Part shown: piece by piece, positions 1-7,414 of the stretch
Layout: each line of letters starts with the position of its first letter
Numbering within the stretch: position 1 is the first letter of the stretch
NCBI GenBank assembly: GCA_900548205.1
Contig: URJS01000056.1
Span: 1 to 16,233 of the forward strand
DNA: 16,233 nt
Origin: an uncultured Roseburia sp.
GTDB taxonomy: Bacteria > Bacillota > Clostridia > Lachnospirales > Lachnospiraceae
Direction: 5' to 3'
Translations under genes and position numbers: made by a program
Notes under the pieces: model-generated
The model's database searches: none
What the model was told of the DNA's origin: nothing
What the model saw: only the letters and a program-made list of their open reading frames with translations

Positions 1-18
1 GCCCTGTATGCAAAAATC

Positions 19-324
19 TCATCCTTTATGCATTGTGTTTCCGAGACTACTCTCCATCAATGTCACGCCGATCGCCATCGAAAGCTCCTTCGCAAGAGCG
101 CCAAAGCTTTCTGCAAAGGCATCGTCCGCCGCAATCGCCTCTGCCTGCCACTCTGCCGTCGGACGATCATAAATCCGATAGCCATTACTCCACATCTCAG
201 GAAAGAGCGCAATATCTGCCCCCCTTTTCTTTGCCTGCCTACAGGCATCGATTCCCTTTTCCAGATTCTCTCCTAAAGAATCGCCCGGCGCAATCTGAAG
301 CAGCGCAATATTAAGCATCTCCAT
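19..324 (-). pseudogene. Truncated carbon-nitrogen hydrolase (nitrilase family), N-terminal part only
   Basis: Nitrilase-superfamily amidohydrolases cleave C-N bonds with a Glu-Lys-Cys triad. The visible 101 residues match the family start: a LNIALLQIAP strand, an ENLEKGIDACRQAKKRGAD helix, and the LFPEMWSNGY block holding the first catalytic Glu, then MAIGVTLME and GNTM. The frame then meets TGA at 19-21. The rest, including the catalytic Lys and Cys (full length is normally about 270-300 residues), is absent in this frame. The start is well supported by AAAGGGGG 8 nt upstream of the ATG. Just past GNTM another frame stays open to the window edge, so a frameshift is as possible as a true truncation. 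Only 18 bases remain to the left, so this cannot be settled here. Family assignment is firm; pseudogene status is an inference. Confidence 0.65.
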
Positions 325-371
325 TTTCTATACCCCCTTTCACACTTAACATTTGTTTTGCAATATGCTAA

Positions 372-548
372 AATTCATTTGTAGTCATTAACAATTTGAC
401 GTCCGCTGTTGATACCATAAATACAAAAGAATGCGAAATTGCAGCCTCTTATGAGCTTGTCGTACGAAGTAATATAGCTGCTGCAATTAAAACTGCCTAT
501 GATGCATATTTTGATGCCTTTACAAAATCACCTGCAATCTTCTACTAA
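372..548 (+). other. Plus-strand open frame without a good start, probable 3' gene remnant
   Basis: The frame is open from just after a stop at 369 to TAA at 546-548 (58 codons). It ends in an alanine-rich, helix-compatible stretch (NIAAAIKTAYDAYFDAF) and runs straight into a terminator at 558-577, as the 3' end of a real gene would. No ATG is in frame; the only usable start is TTG at 396, giving 50 residues, and no Shine-Dalgarno sequence precedes it. A TTGACG-16-TAAATA pair at 396-423 looks promoter-like but would start transcription inside the frame. I do not recognise the protein. The likeliest reading is the tail of a deleted gene; a real short protein is the alternative. Confidence 0.3.
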
Positions 549-551
549 TTC

Positions 552-582
552 AAAAAGGAGAGCCCTCTACGGCTCTCTTTTT
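552..582. terminator. Bidirectional rho-independent terminator
   Basis: A 7-bp stem (GAGAGCC at 558-564, GGCTCTC at 571-577) has a 6-nt loop. It is flanked by AAAAA on the left and TTTTT on the right, so each strand reads a hairpin followed by a U-tract. It would end transcripts from the plus-strand remnant and from the glucokinase/small-ORF unit on the minus strand. The TAG stop of the 58-codon minus-strand gene (567-569) lies in the loop. Confidence 0.85.
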
Positions 583-743
583 CCGATATTCCCTAAAATA
601 AAACCAGCTATCACGCATAAGACAAAAAACAATATTATTTTCGATAAATCTCCACTGCTTAATCCACGCTCCAATAAGAAAAAACCTAAAAATGCACCTA
701 TCATAAGCGCAGCAATAAGCTTAATAATTTCAATTTTTCTCAT
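567..743 (-). CDS. Small two-helix membrane protein, 58 aa, unknown function
   Basis: An ATG at 741-743 opens a 58-codon frame ending at TAG in the loop of the terminator. The product starts with a short charged stretch (MRKIEIIKL), then a glycine-containing hydrophobic segment (about residues 8-24), a polar hairpin (ERGLSSGDLSK, 26-36), a second hydrophobic segment (37-52), and ends NIGKREP. That layout, two membrane helices with a short polar turn and a basic tail, is hard to get by chance in a non-coding stretch. Its start overlaps the stop of the 31-codon ORF upstream as ATGA, which suggests translational coupling. The DNA is more AT-rich than the glucokinase gene before it. Function is unknown. 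It probably ends the glucokinase transcript. Confidence 0.6.
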   Translation of the reverse strand: MRKIEIIKLIAALMIGAFLGFFLLERGLSSGDLSKIILFFVLCVIAGFILGNIGKREP

Positions 744-835
744 TTCTTCACGCTTCGCCAGAGAAAGCTATACACAATGATATTCTTTCTTTGAGTAACC
801 GTTTCCTCTACCCCTTGTTGCTTTACAGAATGCAT
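740..835 (-). CDS. Short ORF (31 aa) between glucokinase and the small membrane protein
   Basis: An ATG at 833-835, 13 nt after the glucokinase stop, opens a 31-codon frame. Its TGA stop overlaps the ATG of the next gene (ATGA at 740-743). GGA lies about 10 nt upstream of the start, a weak ribosome binding site. The peptide is basic (ends FLWRSVKK) and has no recognisable domain. It could be a real micro-protein, a leader ORF whose translation opens the start of the membrane protein gene, or a decayed remnant. The exact stop/start overlap is the main support. Confidence 0.35.
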   Translation of the reverse strand: MHSVKQQGVEETVTQRKNIIVYSFLWRSVKK

Positions 836-848
836 CTGATCTGTTCCA

Positions 849-1787
849 CTATCCAAGCAGCAGCTGCACACAGCCATACATGCCCGCGTCATTTCCAAGT
901 CCCGCCAATGCAAATCTTGTCTCCCTGCATGCCGGGAACGCCGCCTCTTTATAATATTTCTGCACGCGCTCGGTCAAAATCTCCCCCGCCTTTGATACGC
1001 CGCCGCCAATTACGATAACTTCTGGATTCACCACGCACGCAATATTTGAAAGCGCTGCGCCCAAAATTTTGCAGACCTCGTCCACAAGCTCAAGCGCGAC
1101 TGCATCCTTTGCCTTTGCCTCATCAAAAATGTCACGCGCCGTCAGCGGCTCATGATTTCTAAGTGCGGTTTCCCGTGCATCTGCCGCAAGCTTTTTCTTT
1201 GCGAGGCGAACGATCCCTGTTGCAGAGGTATATTGCTCCAGACATCCGCGGCGTCCGCAGTTACAGGTCTCCTGTTCTGCCGGATCGATCGTAATATGAC
1301 CAATCTCACCGCCCGCTCCGTCAAAACCTGCCACGATTTTTCCGTCCACAATGATCCCGCCGCCAACGCCCGTGCCAAGCGTCACCATGATAACGTCCTT
1401 ACAGCCCTTTGCACCTCCCTGCCACATCTCACCAAGCGCAGCTACATTTGCATCGTTCCCCGCCTTGACCGCAAGTCCTGTCAGACTGCCAAGCTCTGCC
1501 TCCACATCTACCGTTCCCCAGCCGACATTGACACAGCCGCTCACAACGCCCTGACTGTTGACAGGCCCCGGAACGCCGACACCGATTCCCTGCACATCAT
1601 CCTTTCCAATCCCTTCCTTGGCAAGCTTAGCCTCCGCAGCTGCCGCCACATCAGAAAGAATGCCGGCTCCCCGATTTTCCTTGTTTGTGGGGATCTCCCA
1701 TTTATCCAGAAGTCTGCCGCTTGTATCAAACAGCCCTATCTTACAGGTCGTTCCCCCAATATCTACTCCAAACGCATATTTCTTCAT
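849..1787 (-). CDS. glcK: ROK-family glucokinase
   Basis: Phosphorylates glucose with ATP in the cytoplasm, feeding glycolysis. The 312 residues are full length for the family. The ATP phosphate-binding loop is VDIGGTTCKIG (residues 8-18). GNDANVAALGE (110-120) carries the likely catalytic Asp112, and LGTGVGGG (137-144) is the second phosphate motif. EIGH (161-164) and CNCGRRGCLE (175-184) are the ROK signature, with His164 and Cys175/177/182 as zinc ligands. The start is set by AGGAG 8 nt before the ATG. It lies 76 nt after the penicillin-binding protein gene, a gap holding a partly palindromic ATAAC/GTTAT pair but no convincing promoter. Two small ORFs follow before the terminator. Other ROK sugar kinases are possible, but the N-terminal motif and length fit glucokinase best. 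Confidence 0.93.
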   Translation of the reverse strand: MKKYAFGVDIGGTTCKIGLFDTSGRLLDKWEIPTNKENRGAGILSDVAAAAEAKLAKEGIGKDDVQGIGVGVPGPVNSQGVVSGCVNVGWGTVDVEAELGSLTGLAVKAGNDANVAALGEMWQGGAKGCKDVIMVTLGTGVGGGIIVDGKIVAGFDGAGGEIGHITIDPAEQETCNCGRRGCLEQYTSATGIVRLAKKKLAADARETALRNHEPLTARDIFDEAKAKDAVALELVDEVCKILGAALSNIACVVNPEVIVIGGGVSKAGEILTERVQKYYKEAAFPACRETRFALAGLGNDAGMYGCVQLLLG

Positions 1788-1863
1788 CTTCCCAGCTCCT
1801 GTTCTTTTTTCTTATCACACATCTGTCATGATGATTTTATGATAACGTGTTATGCTCCTTCTG

Positions 1864-4044
1864 TCAATTCTGCGGCAGACTGCCGTCCGTCATCCCTGCC
1901 TCCGCGTCTTCCTCCGGGCTCTCTGCTTCATCACCCTCCGGCACGGAAATCGGAGCCTCTCCCCCTTCCGGCACGGCCTCCCCCGGAGGCTCTGCTTCAT
2001 CACCCTCCGGTGTCTGCGGATCAGTCTGCTCCAAAAAGTCGTCTGACATCTGCGCATACGGAAGAAAGTCCAACGGCTCCTTCCCCTTATGCGCCTGCTC
2101 CATAAAGCTCTGCCAGATTTCTCCCGGATATGTATAGCCCATCAATCCCTCCAGCTTTCGCGGCATATCGTATCCTACCCAGACACTCGTCGTGTAATAT
2201 CTCGTATATCCCGCAAACCAGCCGTCCTTTTGATCATTTGTCGTTCCCGTTTTTCCGGCGCACGGCATATCCTTAAGCCCCAGACCTTTTCCAGTACCGT
2301 TTTTGAATACGCCCGTCAAAACGTCCGTCATCATACGCGCTGCGTTCTGTCTGTAAACCTGCTTTTCCTCCTGCGCAGAAACGTATACCTCATTTCCGGA
2401 GGCATCCAGAATCCTTACAATGCAGGTGGGCACACGATATTTTCCGTCATTGGCGATCGCCGCATAGCCAGCCGCCATCTCAAGCGCCGACACACCGTTT
2501 GTAAAACCGCCGAGCGCTGCCGCCGGGCGATAATCCTGTGCATCCAGCCTTGCAAAATTCATCTCCTTTAAATAGGAAAGCCCCTTCTCCGGCGACAACT
2601 GCTCCAGCATTCTCCACGCGATCGTGTTGATCGATTTCTCAACTGCCGTACGAACGGTGGTCTCGCCAATATAAGCGCCGTTTGCGTTTCTCGGTCCATC
2701 CTCAATCGGCTCGTCCACAACCACACTCTCCGGCGTATAATTCTGCTCAAACAGCGGCGTATACACAATTAGCGGCTTGATCGCGCTGCCCGGCTGGCGG
2801 AAGCTCTGATATGCACGGTTTAACGTATATCCGGCAAAATCCTGTTTCCGTCCTCCTACCATCGCCTGCACAAAGCCTGTTTCATTATTGATGCACACCG
2901 CAGACGCCTGCAATTCATAAACGCCCTCCTCGTTGACGTCCGAAAAGCGGGAAAGCGCATCATCAACCGTCTGCTGAAGCTCCTCCTGAAGCGCAAGATC
3001 AAACGATGTATAAATCTGGTAGCCGCCCGTGTAAAGCTTCTGCTGACACTCTGCATAGAGCGCATCATAGCTTTCATCATATGCTGCCCGCTCCTGCTCG
3101 GTAGCGAAGGAATACCGGAATACAAATCCGCTCTGCTCCATCAGCGCCCGTGTCGCGCAGTAATACGCATATGTCTCCACATAGTCATTCTTCTCCGCAA
3201 CCTCGGCGCGCTCTAGGATCATCTCCTCCGTGGCGGCAGAAATATACTCACTCTCCGAGAGTTTCCCGTCCTCCGCCATATTTTCCAGAATCCGATTCCG
3301 GCGCGCAAGCGCATTCTCCATATTAGTCAGCGGATCATAAAGTGTCGGATTATTTGGAATCGCACATAAAAAAGCAATCTGCGACAGACTCAGTTCCTCC
3401 ACGCTCCGGCTAAAATAGCCCCTGCTCGCCGACTGGATGCCGTAATACCCATGCCCGAAATAAATATTGTTCAGATAAAACTCTATGATCTCATTCTTTG
3501 TATATTTCTTCTCCAGCGCCCGCGCAATAAAAATTTCTTCCACCTTTCTCTGCCACGTTTTCTCCTGCGAAATAAAAATATTACGCGCCAGCTGCATCGT
3601 GATCGTGCTTCCCCCCTGCGTGACCCTTCCATTCTCAAGCATCGCCTTAAACGCCCGCAAAAGCGCACGGTAGTCAACCCCGTCATGGTGGTAAAACTTT
3701 TTGTCCTCGATGCTGACGATCGCATCCACTGCATCCGCCGGGAGCTCCTCGTACATCAGGTAGTACGATTCCTTTGTACCCTTTAAGGTGGAAATAACGC
3801 TCCCGTCGGCGGCATACACAAGGCTCGTCTGACTGCCGCGAAAGGTCTCTGTCGAAGACTCACGCACCAGCTTTTCCGCCTCCGTCTTAAGCGCGCGCAC
3901 CTCCGGTCCGTAGGTACTGTACAGGTAGTATACACCGCCCGCCATCAGCAGCAAAAAGAGCGCGAGCTGTATTTTGAAGAAAATGCGGAATTTACGAAAT
4001 TTTTTATGCTTATGCTTTTTCTTTTTTTCTGTCAACAGACACAC
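1864..4044 (-). CDS. Class A penicillin-binding protein (glycosyltransferase/transpeptidase, PBP1A type)
   Basis: Bifunctional peptidoglycan synthase, 726 residues. A basic cytoplasmic tail is followed by one membrane anchor (about 26-43). The GT51 domain shows EDKKFYHHDG with catalytic Glu113, GGSTITMQLARN (144-155), RKVEE with the second Glu170, and the YLNNIYFG block. The transpeptidase domain shows SAIK (Ser420 nucleophile, Lys423), SIN (471-473) and KTG (598-600), so both activities look intact. The tail after about 672 is acidic, Pro/Gly-rich and internally repeated. The start is uncertain. GTG at 4042-4044 has a weak GGGAAAG upstream, while TTG at 4033-4035 (beginning MTEKKKK) has AGAGGTG 6 nt upstream and may be the true start. 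It begins only 8 nt after the YhaN-like gene, so the three genes form an operon. Confidence 0.96.
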   Translation of the reverse strand: MCLLTEKKKKHKHKKFRKFRIFFKIQLALFLLLMAGGVYYLYSTYGPEVRALKTEAEKLVRESSTETFRGSQTSLVYAADGSVISTLKGTKESYYLMYEELPADAVDAIVSIEDKKFYHHDGVDYRALLRAFKAMLENGRVTQGGSTITMQLARNIFISQEKTWQRKVEEIFIARALEKKYTKNEIIEFYLNNIYFGHGYYGIQSASRGYFSRSVEELSLSQIAFLCAIPNNPTLYDPLTNMENALARRNRILENMAEDGKLSESEYISAATEEMILERAEVAEKNDYVETYAYYCATRALMEQSGFVFRYSFATEQERAAYDESYDALYAECQQKLYTGGYQIYTSFDLALQEELQQTVDDALSRFSDVNEEGVYELQASAVCINNETGFVQAMVGGRKQDFAGYTLNRAYQSFRQPGSAIKPLIVYTPLFEQNYTPESVVVDEPIEDGPRNANGAYIGETTVRTAVEKSINTIAWRMLEQLSPEKGLSYLKEMNFARLDAQDYRPAAALGGFTNGVSALEMAAGYAAIANDGKYRVPTCIVRILDASGNEVYVSAQEEKQVYRQNAARMMTDVLTGVFKNGTGKGLGLKDMPCAGKTGTTNDQKDGWFAGYTRYYTTSVWVGYDMPRKLEGLMGYTYPGEIWQSFMEQAHKGKEPLDFLPYAQMSDDFLEQTDPQTPEGDEAEPPGEAVPEGGEAPISVPEGDEAESPEEDAEAGMTDGSLPQN
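1921..2010 (-). repeat. Perfect 21-bp direct repeat in the penicillin-binding protein tail
   Basis: The 21 bases at 1921-1941 recur exactly at 1990-2010, 69 bp (23 codons) apart and in frame. They encode a repeated PEGDEAE motif, with a related VPEGGEA unit between them. Identity at the DNA level suggests slippage or recombination expands and contracts this acidic extracellular tail. Confidence 0.85.
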
Positions 4045-4052
4045 CTCTTTCC

Positions 4053-5633
4053 CTAATTTCCTATGTCAATTTTATAATAATCAATACCAAGCTCACATAA
4101 AAGCAGCTCCTCACGCCTCTGACAGGTAAACAAAAGCACCTGATCGCCAAGACTCGCAAGCACCCGCAGCGTCTGTGCAAGCCGCTGATCATCATACATG
4201 ACAAACGCATCGTCCAAAAAAACAGGCATTGCCTCCTCACGCGTCACAACCCGCCCCGCCGCAAGACGCAGCGCCAGATAAAACTGCTCCAGTGTGCCGC
4301 GGCTTAACGCCTCCGGCGTCACCTCTTTTCCCTCCGTCTTTGCCCATAGAACGCCGCTCTCATCCACACGGACGCTGTCATAAGCGCCTCCCGTGAACGC
4401 AGAAACAAGGCGCGATACCTCACTGTTTAAGGTATCGCCCGCCTCCTCGTAAAACTCCTCGCGTGAAAGAGTAAAAATCTCATATGCCGCAAGCTCTGCC
4501 GCAGCTATCTCACGCTGCAGCTCACGCTCCGCATCTCCCGGTACTTCAAGCTCCTTAAGCTGCTCTCCGATATTATAGAAACGTGTTTCCTTCTCCGCAA
4601 GAGACTCCTCCAGCAGCAAAAGCAGTTCCTCCGCCGGCTGCACCTGCGCCGCCTGCTGTGGCTCCTCTGCCGGCTGTACCGTTTCCCCTGCCTGCTCCCT
4701 TCGCTGTTCTCTCCTGCGGCAGACAACAGCATACACAAAAAGAAAAAAGGCAAGAAACCCAAGCGCACCTGCCCCAAAGGGCAGGAGGGACCCCGCAGCC
4801 GGAAGGCTTCGCCCAATCAACAGCAGCAGCACCATCCCCGCAAGCAGTCCGCACGCCGCCAAAAACAATTTCCCGCTGCGTTCCTGCCGGGACAGCGGAT
4901 CCGTCTGCTCCGGCAGTCGAATAACCTGCCCTGGCTCTGACACCGGTTCTTTCGGAAGCTTCCCCCGTGCATCGTTTAAATCCTCCTGCAGCTTTTGGTA
5001 ATCCCGCGCAAGCCATTCCTGCTCCGCGCGAAGCGCCCGGATACGTTCTTCCCGCTCCTCCTGCAGATTTTTTTGCTCTGCTGCAAGCTTACGTTTCTTT
5101 TCCCGCAGCTTCTCCACCGCCTGCGTCACCCGAAAGCCCGCATTGCCGCTCTCCGCCGCATCAGATAAATATTCTGCCAGCGCATCGGAAAGCTCCTTTC
5201 CCGTCGCTGCTCCCGACTGGGGAATATCACAGGTATTTACAAAGGTTTCCTTATGTATGCCGCCAAGCAGCATGGTAAGATCGCCGTAGGCAACCGAAAG
5301 CTCCTCGCCATCCGCCTCATTTCGCAAAATCTCCCGTTTTTCTCTATGATAAAAATTCCGCTCCAGATAAAACGGACGTCCGCCGACCGCAAAGCGGAGC
5401 GCACCGCTGTAATATGCCGGCGCATGCCACGGCTCATAGCGGCGGTAGCCGCTCACCGCGCTTCCCCTGCCTCTGCCCTTTTCCATACCAAACAGCATGG
5501 CAGTCAAAAAATCGTGCAGCGTTGTTTTTCCCGCCTCATTTGCTCCATAGATAACATTGATCCCCGGAGCAAATGTTATCTTTTTATTCATCAGCTTTCC
5601 AAAACTAAAAATCTCTGCTTCCCTTATCTGCAT
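4053..5633 (-). CDS. YhaN-like SbcC/Rad50-type ATPase with two membrane segments
   Basis: An SMC/Rad50-class ATPase expected to pair with the nuclease encoded just upstream. Residues 1-40 hold the N-terminal lobe and Walker A (GANEAGKT, 30-37). The C-terminal lobe has the ABC signature LSRG (443-446) and Walker B VFLDD (471-475). The middle has coiled-coil-like arms (about 168-222 and 335-385). Between them are two hydrophobic segments (about 256-274 and 284-304) that should anchor it in the membrane, as in Bacillus YhaN. At 526 residues it is much shorter than classical SbcC or YhaN (about 960), mostly through short arms. The position after the last strand reads FTCQRRE, where related ATPases often have a His switch residue. 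ATG start with GGAG rather far upstream (11 nt). The cellular substrate is unknown; DNA repair is inferred from the family. Confidence 0.85.
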   Translation of the reverse strand: MQIREAEIFSFGKLMNKKITFAPGINVIYGANEAGKTTLHDFLTAMLFGMEKGRGRGSAVSGYRRYEPWHAPAYYSGALRFAVGGRPFYLERNFYHREKREILRNEADGEELSVAYGDLTMLLGGIHKETFVNTCDIPQSGAATGKELSDALAEYLSDAAESGNAGFRVTQAVEKLREKKRKLAAEQKNLQEEREERIRALRAEQEWLARDYQKLQEDLNDARGKLPKEPVSEPGQVIRLPEQTDPLSRQERSGKLFLAACGLLAGMVLLLLIGRSLPAAGSLLPFGAGALGFLAFFLFVYAVVCRRREQRREQAGETVQPAEEPQQAAQVQPAEELLLLLEESLAEKETRFYNIGEQLKELEVPGDAERELQREIAAAELAAYEIFTLSREEFYEEAGDTLNSEVSRLVSAFTGGAYDSVRVDESGVLWAKTEGKEVTPEALSRGTLEQFYLALRLAAGRVVTREEAMPVFLDDAFVMYDDQRLAQTLRVLASLGDQVLLFTCQRREELLLCELGIDYYKIDIGN

Positions 5634-5656
5634 CTGTTCTCTGTCTCCAAACTCCC

Positions 5657-5672
5657 GCCGGATTGATCCGGC
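5657..5672. other. GC-rich hairpin in the spacer between the nuclease and ATPase genes
   Basis: GCCGGAT and ATCCGGC (5657-5663, 5666-5672) form a perfect inverted repeat in the 50-nt gap between the two genes. A second small inverted repeat (GGCGC/GCGCC) lies next to it. No U-tract follows, so it is not a standard terminator. It may stabilise or process the operon mRNA. Confidence 0.5.
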
Positions 5673-5683
5673 GCAGCGCCGCC

Positions 5684-6736
5684 CTACAGCTCATAGCCCA
5701 AAAGCGCGTTTACACCGTAGGCAAGCGCCCGCTCCGTCAGCTCATCCGTTCCCTGCCGCTGCATCCTTCTGATATAAGCGCCGAGAATCGAATCCTCATG
5801 CTCCTCCAAAAGCCTGTCATAATCATGCGCAGGCTTAAGCTCTTCTTTGATCTCCACAATACGGTCAAGACCGCGCAGCTCACGCAGGTCATAGATGATT
5901 TCCGGGTCTTTGGTCCCCGCAAGCGTCAGACAAAAATACTGATATGCCGGCCGCTTCTCCAAAAGCTCCTGCACCCACGCAGTAATCTCACGCTCTGTCG
6001 TATCGGCATTGACCTCATACGTCTCATGGCAATATTCACATTTTCTGATCGGATAAAATACCGTCTCTGCGCCTTCCTTGGTCAGGCTCCCCATCCAGTA
6101 GCCGTGCATTCCCGTATCATTTCTGTCAGTCGGCTCAAGGCTTCCTGCCATGACCGCCCTGCCCTCTGCCAGCCAGCCGCCCTTATGAATGTGCCCTGCC
6201 GCTACATAGTCAAAGCCATTGCGCACCAGCGTTTCCGCCGCAAACGGAATGTGCCGCTCATCGCCGCCGTGCGCCAGCAAAATATGAAGCCAGCCGTCCT
6301 CCTTCGGAAAAGCCGCATCATATTTCCGCTCTCTGATCTCCCGATGCCAATAGCTGCATCCGTAAACCGCCGTCCGAAGCTCAGGAAATTCAAAGCAATC
6401 GATTTCCTCGCGCCGGAACAAATACACATTCTTTGCCCATGGGTAAGTCAGATAGTATGACTTCTCTCTCAGGTAATCATGGTTGCCCACCACAAGCATA
6501 ACGCGCGTCCTTGGAATAAGACGAAACAGCGCGTCCACCTCTTTGATCTCCTTCTTTAACGGCTGCCCATGAAAAAGATCCCCCGTAATAAATAAAAACT
6601 CCGGCTGCTCCTTTTGCGCCGTTAAAATGACCTGCGCAAAGGAGTCCCAAATATCCTGTTTGCGTTTGCCGCTCCATGACCGTCCCGCATCCGGCACAAC
6701 GCCAAGATGGACGTCGGAAATATGTATAAATCTCAC
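5684..6736 (-). CDS. SbcD/YhaO-like metallophosphoesterase (DNA repair exonuclease family)
   Basis: Calcineurin-like phosphoesterase of the Mre11/SbcD/YhaO group, expected to act on DNA with the ATPase encoded next. I place the start at GTG 6734-6736. GGGGAG lies 6 nt upstream, and the product then begins MRFIHISDVHLG, the usual family N-terminus; an ATG 18 nt further upstream has no ribosome binding site. From that start (350 residues) the metal ligands are DVH (Asp8, His10), GD (52-53), GNHD (84-87), His156 in LLAHGG, and GHIH (181-184). The C-terminal third (about 230-350) is the capping region. The two-gene pairing and size match Bacillus YhaO. It heads the operon that continues into the penicillin-binding protein gene. 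Confidence 0.9.
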   Translation of the reverse strand: MRFIHISDVHLGVVPDAGRSWSGKRKQDIWDSFAQVILTAQKEQPEFLFITGDLFHGQPLKKEIKEVDALFRLIPRTRVMLVVGNHDYLREKSYYLTYPWAKNVYLFRREEIDCFEFPELRTAVYGCSYWHREIRERKYDAAFPKEDGWLHILLAHGGDERHIPFAAETLVRNGFDYVAAGHIHKGGWLAEGRAVMAGSLEPTDRNDTGMHGYWMGSLTKEGAETVFYPIRKCEYCHETYEVNADTTEREITAWVQELLEKRPAYQYFCLTLAGTKDPEIIYDLRELRGLDRIVEIKEELKPAHDYDRLLEEHEDSILGAYIRRMQRQGTDELTERALAYGVNALLGYEL

Positions 6737-6796
6737 ATGACTCTCCCCATTCATCCAAACATATTTTCTATGTTTTATTTTACACGCTCACGCCGG

Positions 6797-6836
6797 ATTA
6801 TACAAGAACTGCTGACAATTCTTTTGCCAGCAGCTC
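6797..6836 (-). promoter_or_regulatory. Hairpin after spoVT followed by a TATAAT box ahead of the nuclease operon
   Basis: An 11-bp stem with two G-U pairs (6806-6816 with 6826-6836, 9-nt loop) follows spoVT by 7 nt. It is followed by only two T residues, so it would be a weak terminator. Right after it a TATAAT (6797-6802) lies about 60 nt before the nuclease start, with no good -35 hexamer. The site probably separates spoVT from the nuclease operon, with some read-through likely. Confidence 0.4.
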
Positions 6837-6843
6837 CAAATTC

Positions 6844-7389
6844 CTACTGTTCCATTTGTCTGCCCAAAAATCCGGCCGCGGCAGCCACAAGCTTACTCTC
6901 CGTCTCCGTCATCTTTGTTTCTTCCTTCGAACAGAGCGCCACGGCGCCGATCGCATCCCCCTGACAGATGATCGTGCTGACTGCCTGATGATGATAGGCT
7001 CCTCCGTCATCTGCCGATAACCGGATAAAAGCGGAATCATCCTTGGAGGCAAGAAAGCTTCTCCGCTCTCCGATCGCAGACTCAAGCTGCGCGCTGATCG
7101 GCTTCCCCTCAAACTCTCTTTTGCCGTTTCCCGACGCTGCAATGATGTGATCGCAGTCGGTGATCAGCACCAGATGCCCCGTCGTCTGCGCAAGACTCTC
7201 AGCATACTCTCCCGCAAACTGCCCCAGCTCCCCGATCGGAGAATATTTCTTTAAAATAATCTCCCCCTCCCGGTCGGTAAATATCTCAAGCGGATCTCCC
7301 TCCCGGATCCTTAACGTCCGCCGGATCTCTTTTGGGACAACGATTCTTCCGAGATCATCTATTCTTCTGACAATTCCTGTTGCTTTCAT
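6844..7389 (-). CDS. spoVT: SpoVT, AbrB-family stage V sporulation regulator
   Basis: Transcription factor that adjusts forespore (sigma-G dependent) gene expression late in sporulation. The first 50 residues (MKATGIVRRIDDLGRIVVPK... IRREGDPLEIF-type block) are almost the same as Bacillus SpoVT: a swapped-hairpin AbrB DNA-binding domain. The remainder is a GAF-like domain ending AAAGFLGRQMEQ, also the family ending. The start is ATG 7387-7389 with GGAGG 9 nt upstream, giving 181 residues against 178 in Bacillus. Longer readings run back through the promoter and are rejected. A forespore-type promoter lies just upstream inside a duplicated element. The next gene upstream was probably the HAD phosphatase before the toxin-antitoxin module arrived. 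Confidence 0.97.
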   Translation of the reverse strand: MKATGIVRRIDDLGRIVVPKEIRRTLRIREGDPLEIFTDREGEIILKKYSPIGELGQFAGEYAESLAQTTGHLVLITDCDHIIAASGNGKREFEGKPISAQLESAIGERRSFLASKDDSAFIRLSADDGGAYHHQAVSTIICQGDAIGAVALCSKEETKMTETESKLVAAAAGFLGRQMEQ

Positions 7390-7414
7390 ATAAAAAATCC
7401 TCCATTTACTGTAC

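Noticed and set aside
1838..1852. Possible catabolite-repression (cre) site before glucokinase
   Set aside because: TGATAACGTGTTAT matches only the central part of the cre pattern and misses two fixed positions; no promoter is next to it.
1152..2105. Plus-strand 317-codon open frame
   Set aside because: It lies opposite the glucokinase and penicillin-binding protein genes, both with clear catalytic motifs. Its product is low-complexity Ser/Pro/Leu-rich with no domain, as expected for an antisense shadow.
4573..5016. Minus-strand 147-codon frame, Ala/Gly-rich
   Set aside because: An out-of-frame shadow within the YhaN-like gene, reflecting its GC-rich codons.
5663..6460. Plus-strand 265-codon open frame
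   Set aside because: Antisense to the SbcD/YhaO-like gene, no ribosome binding site or recognisable domain.
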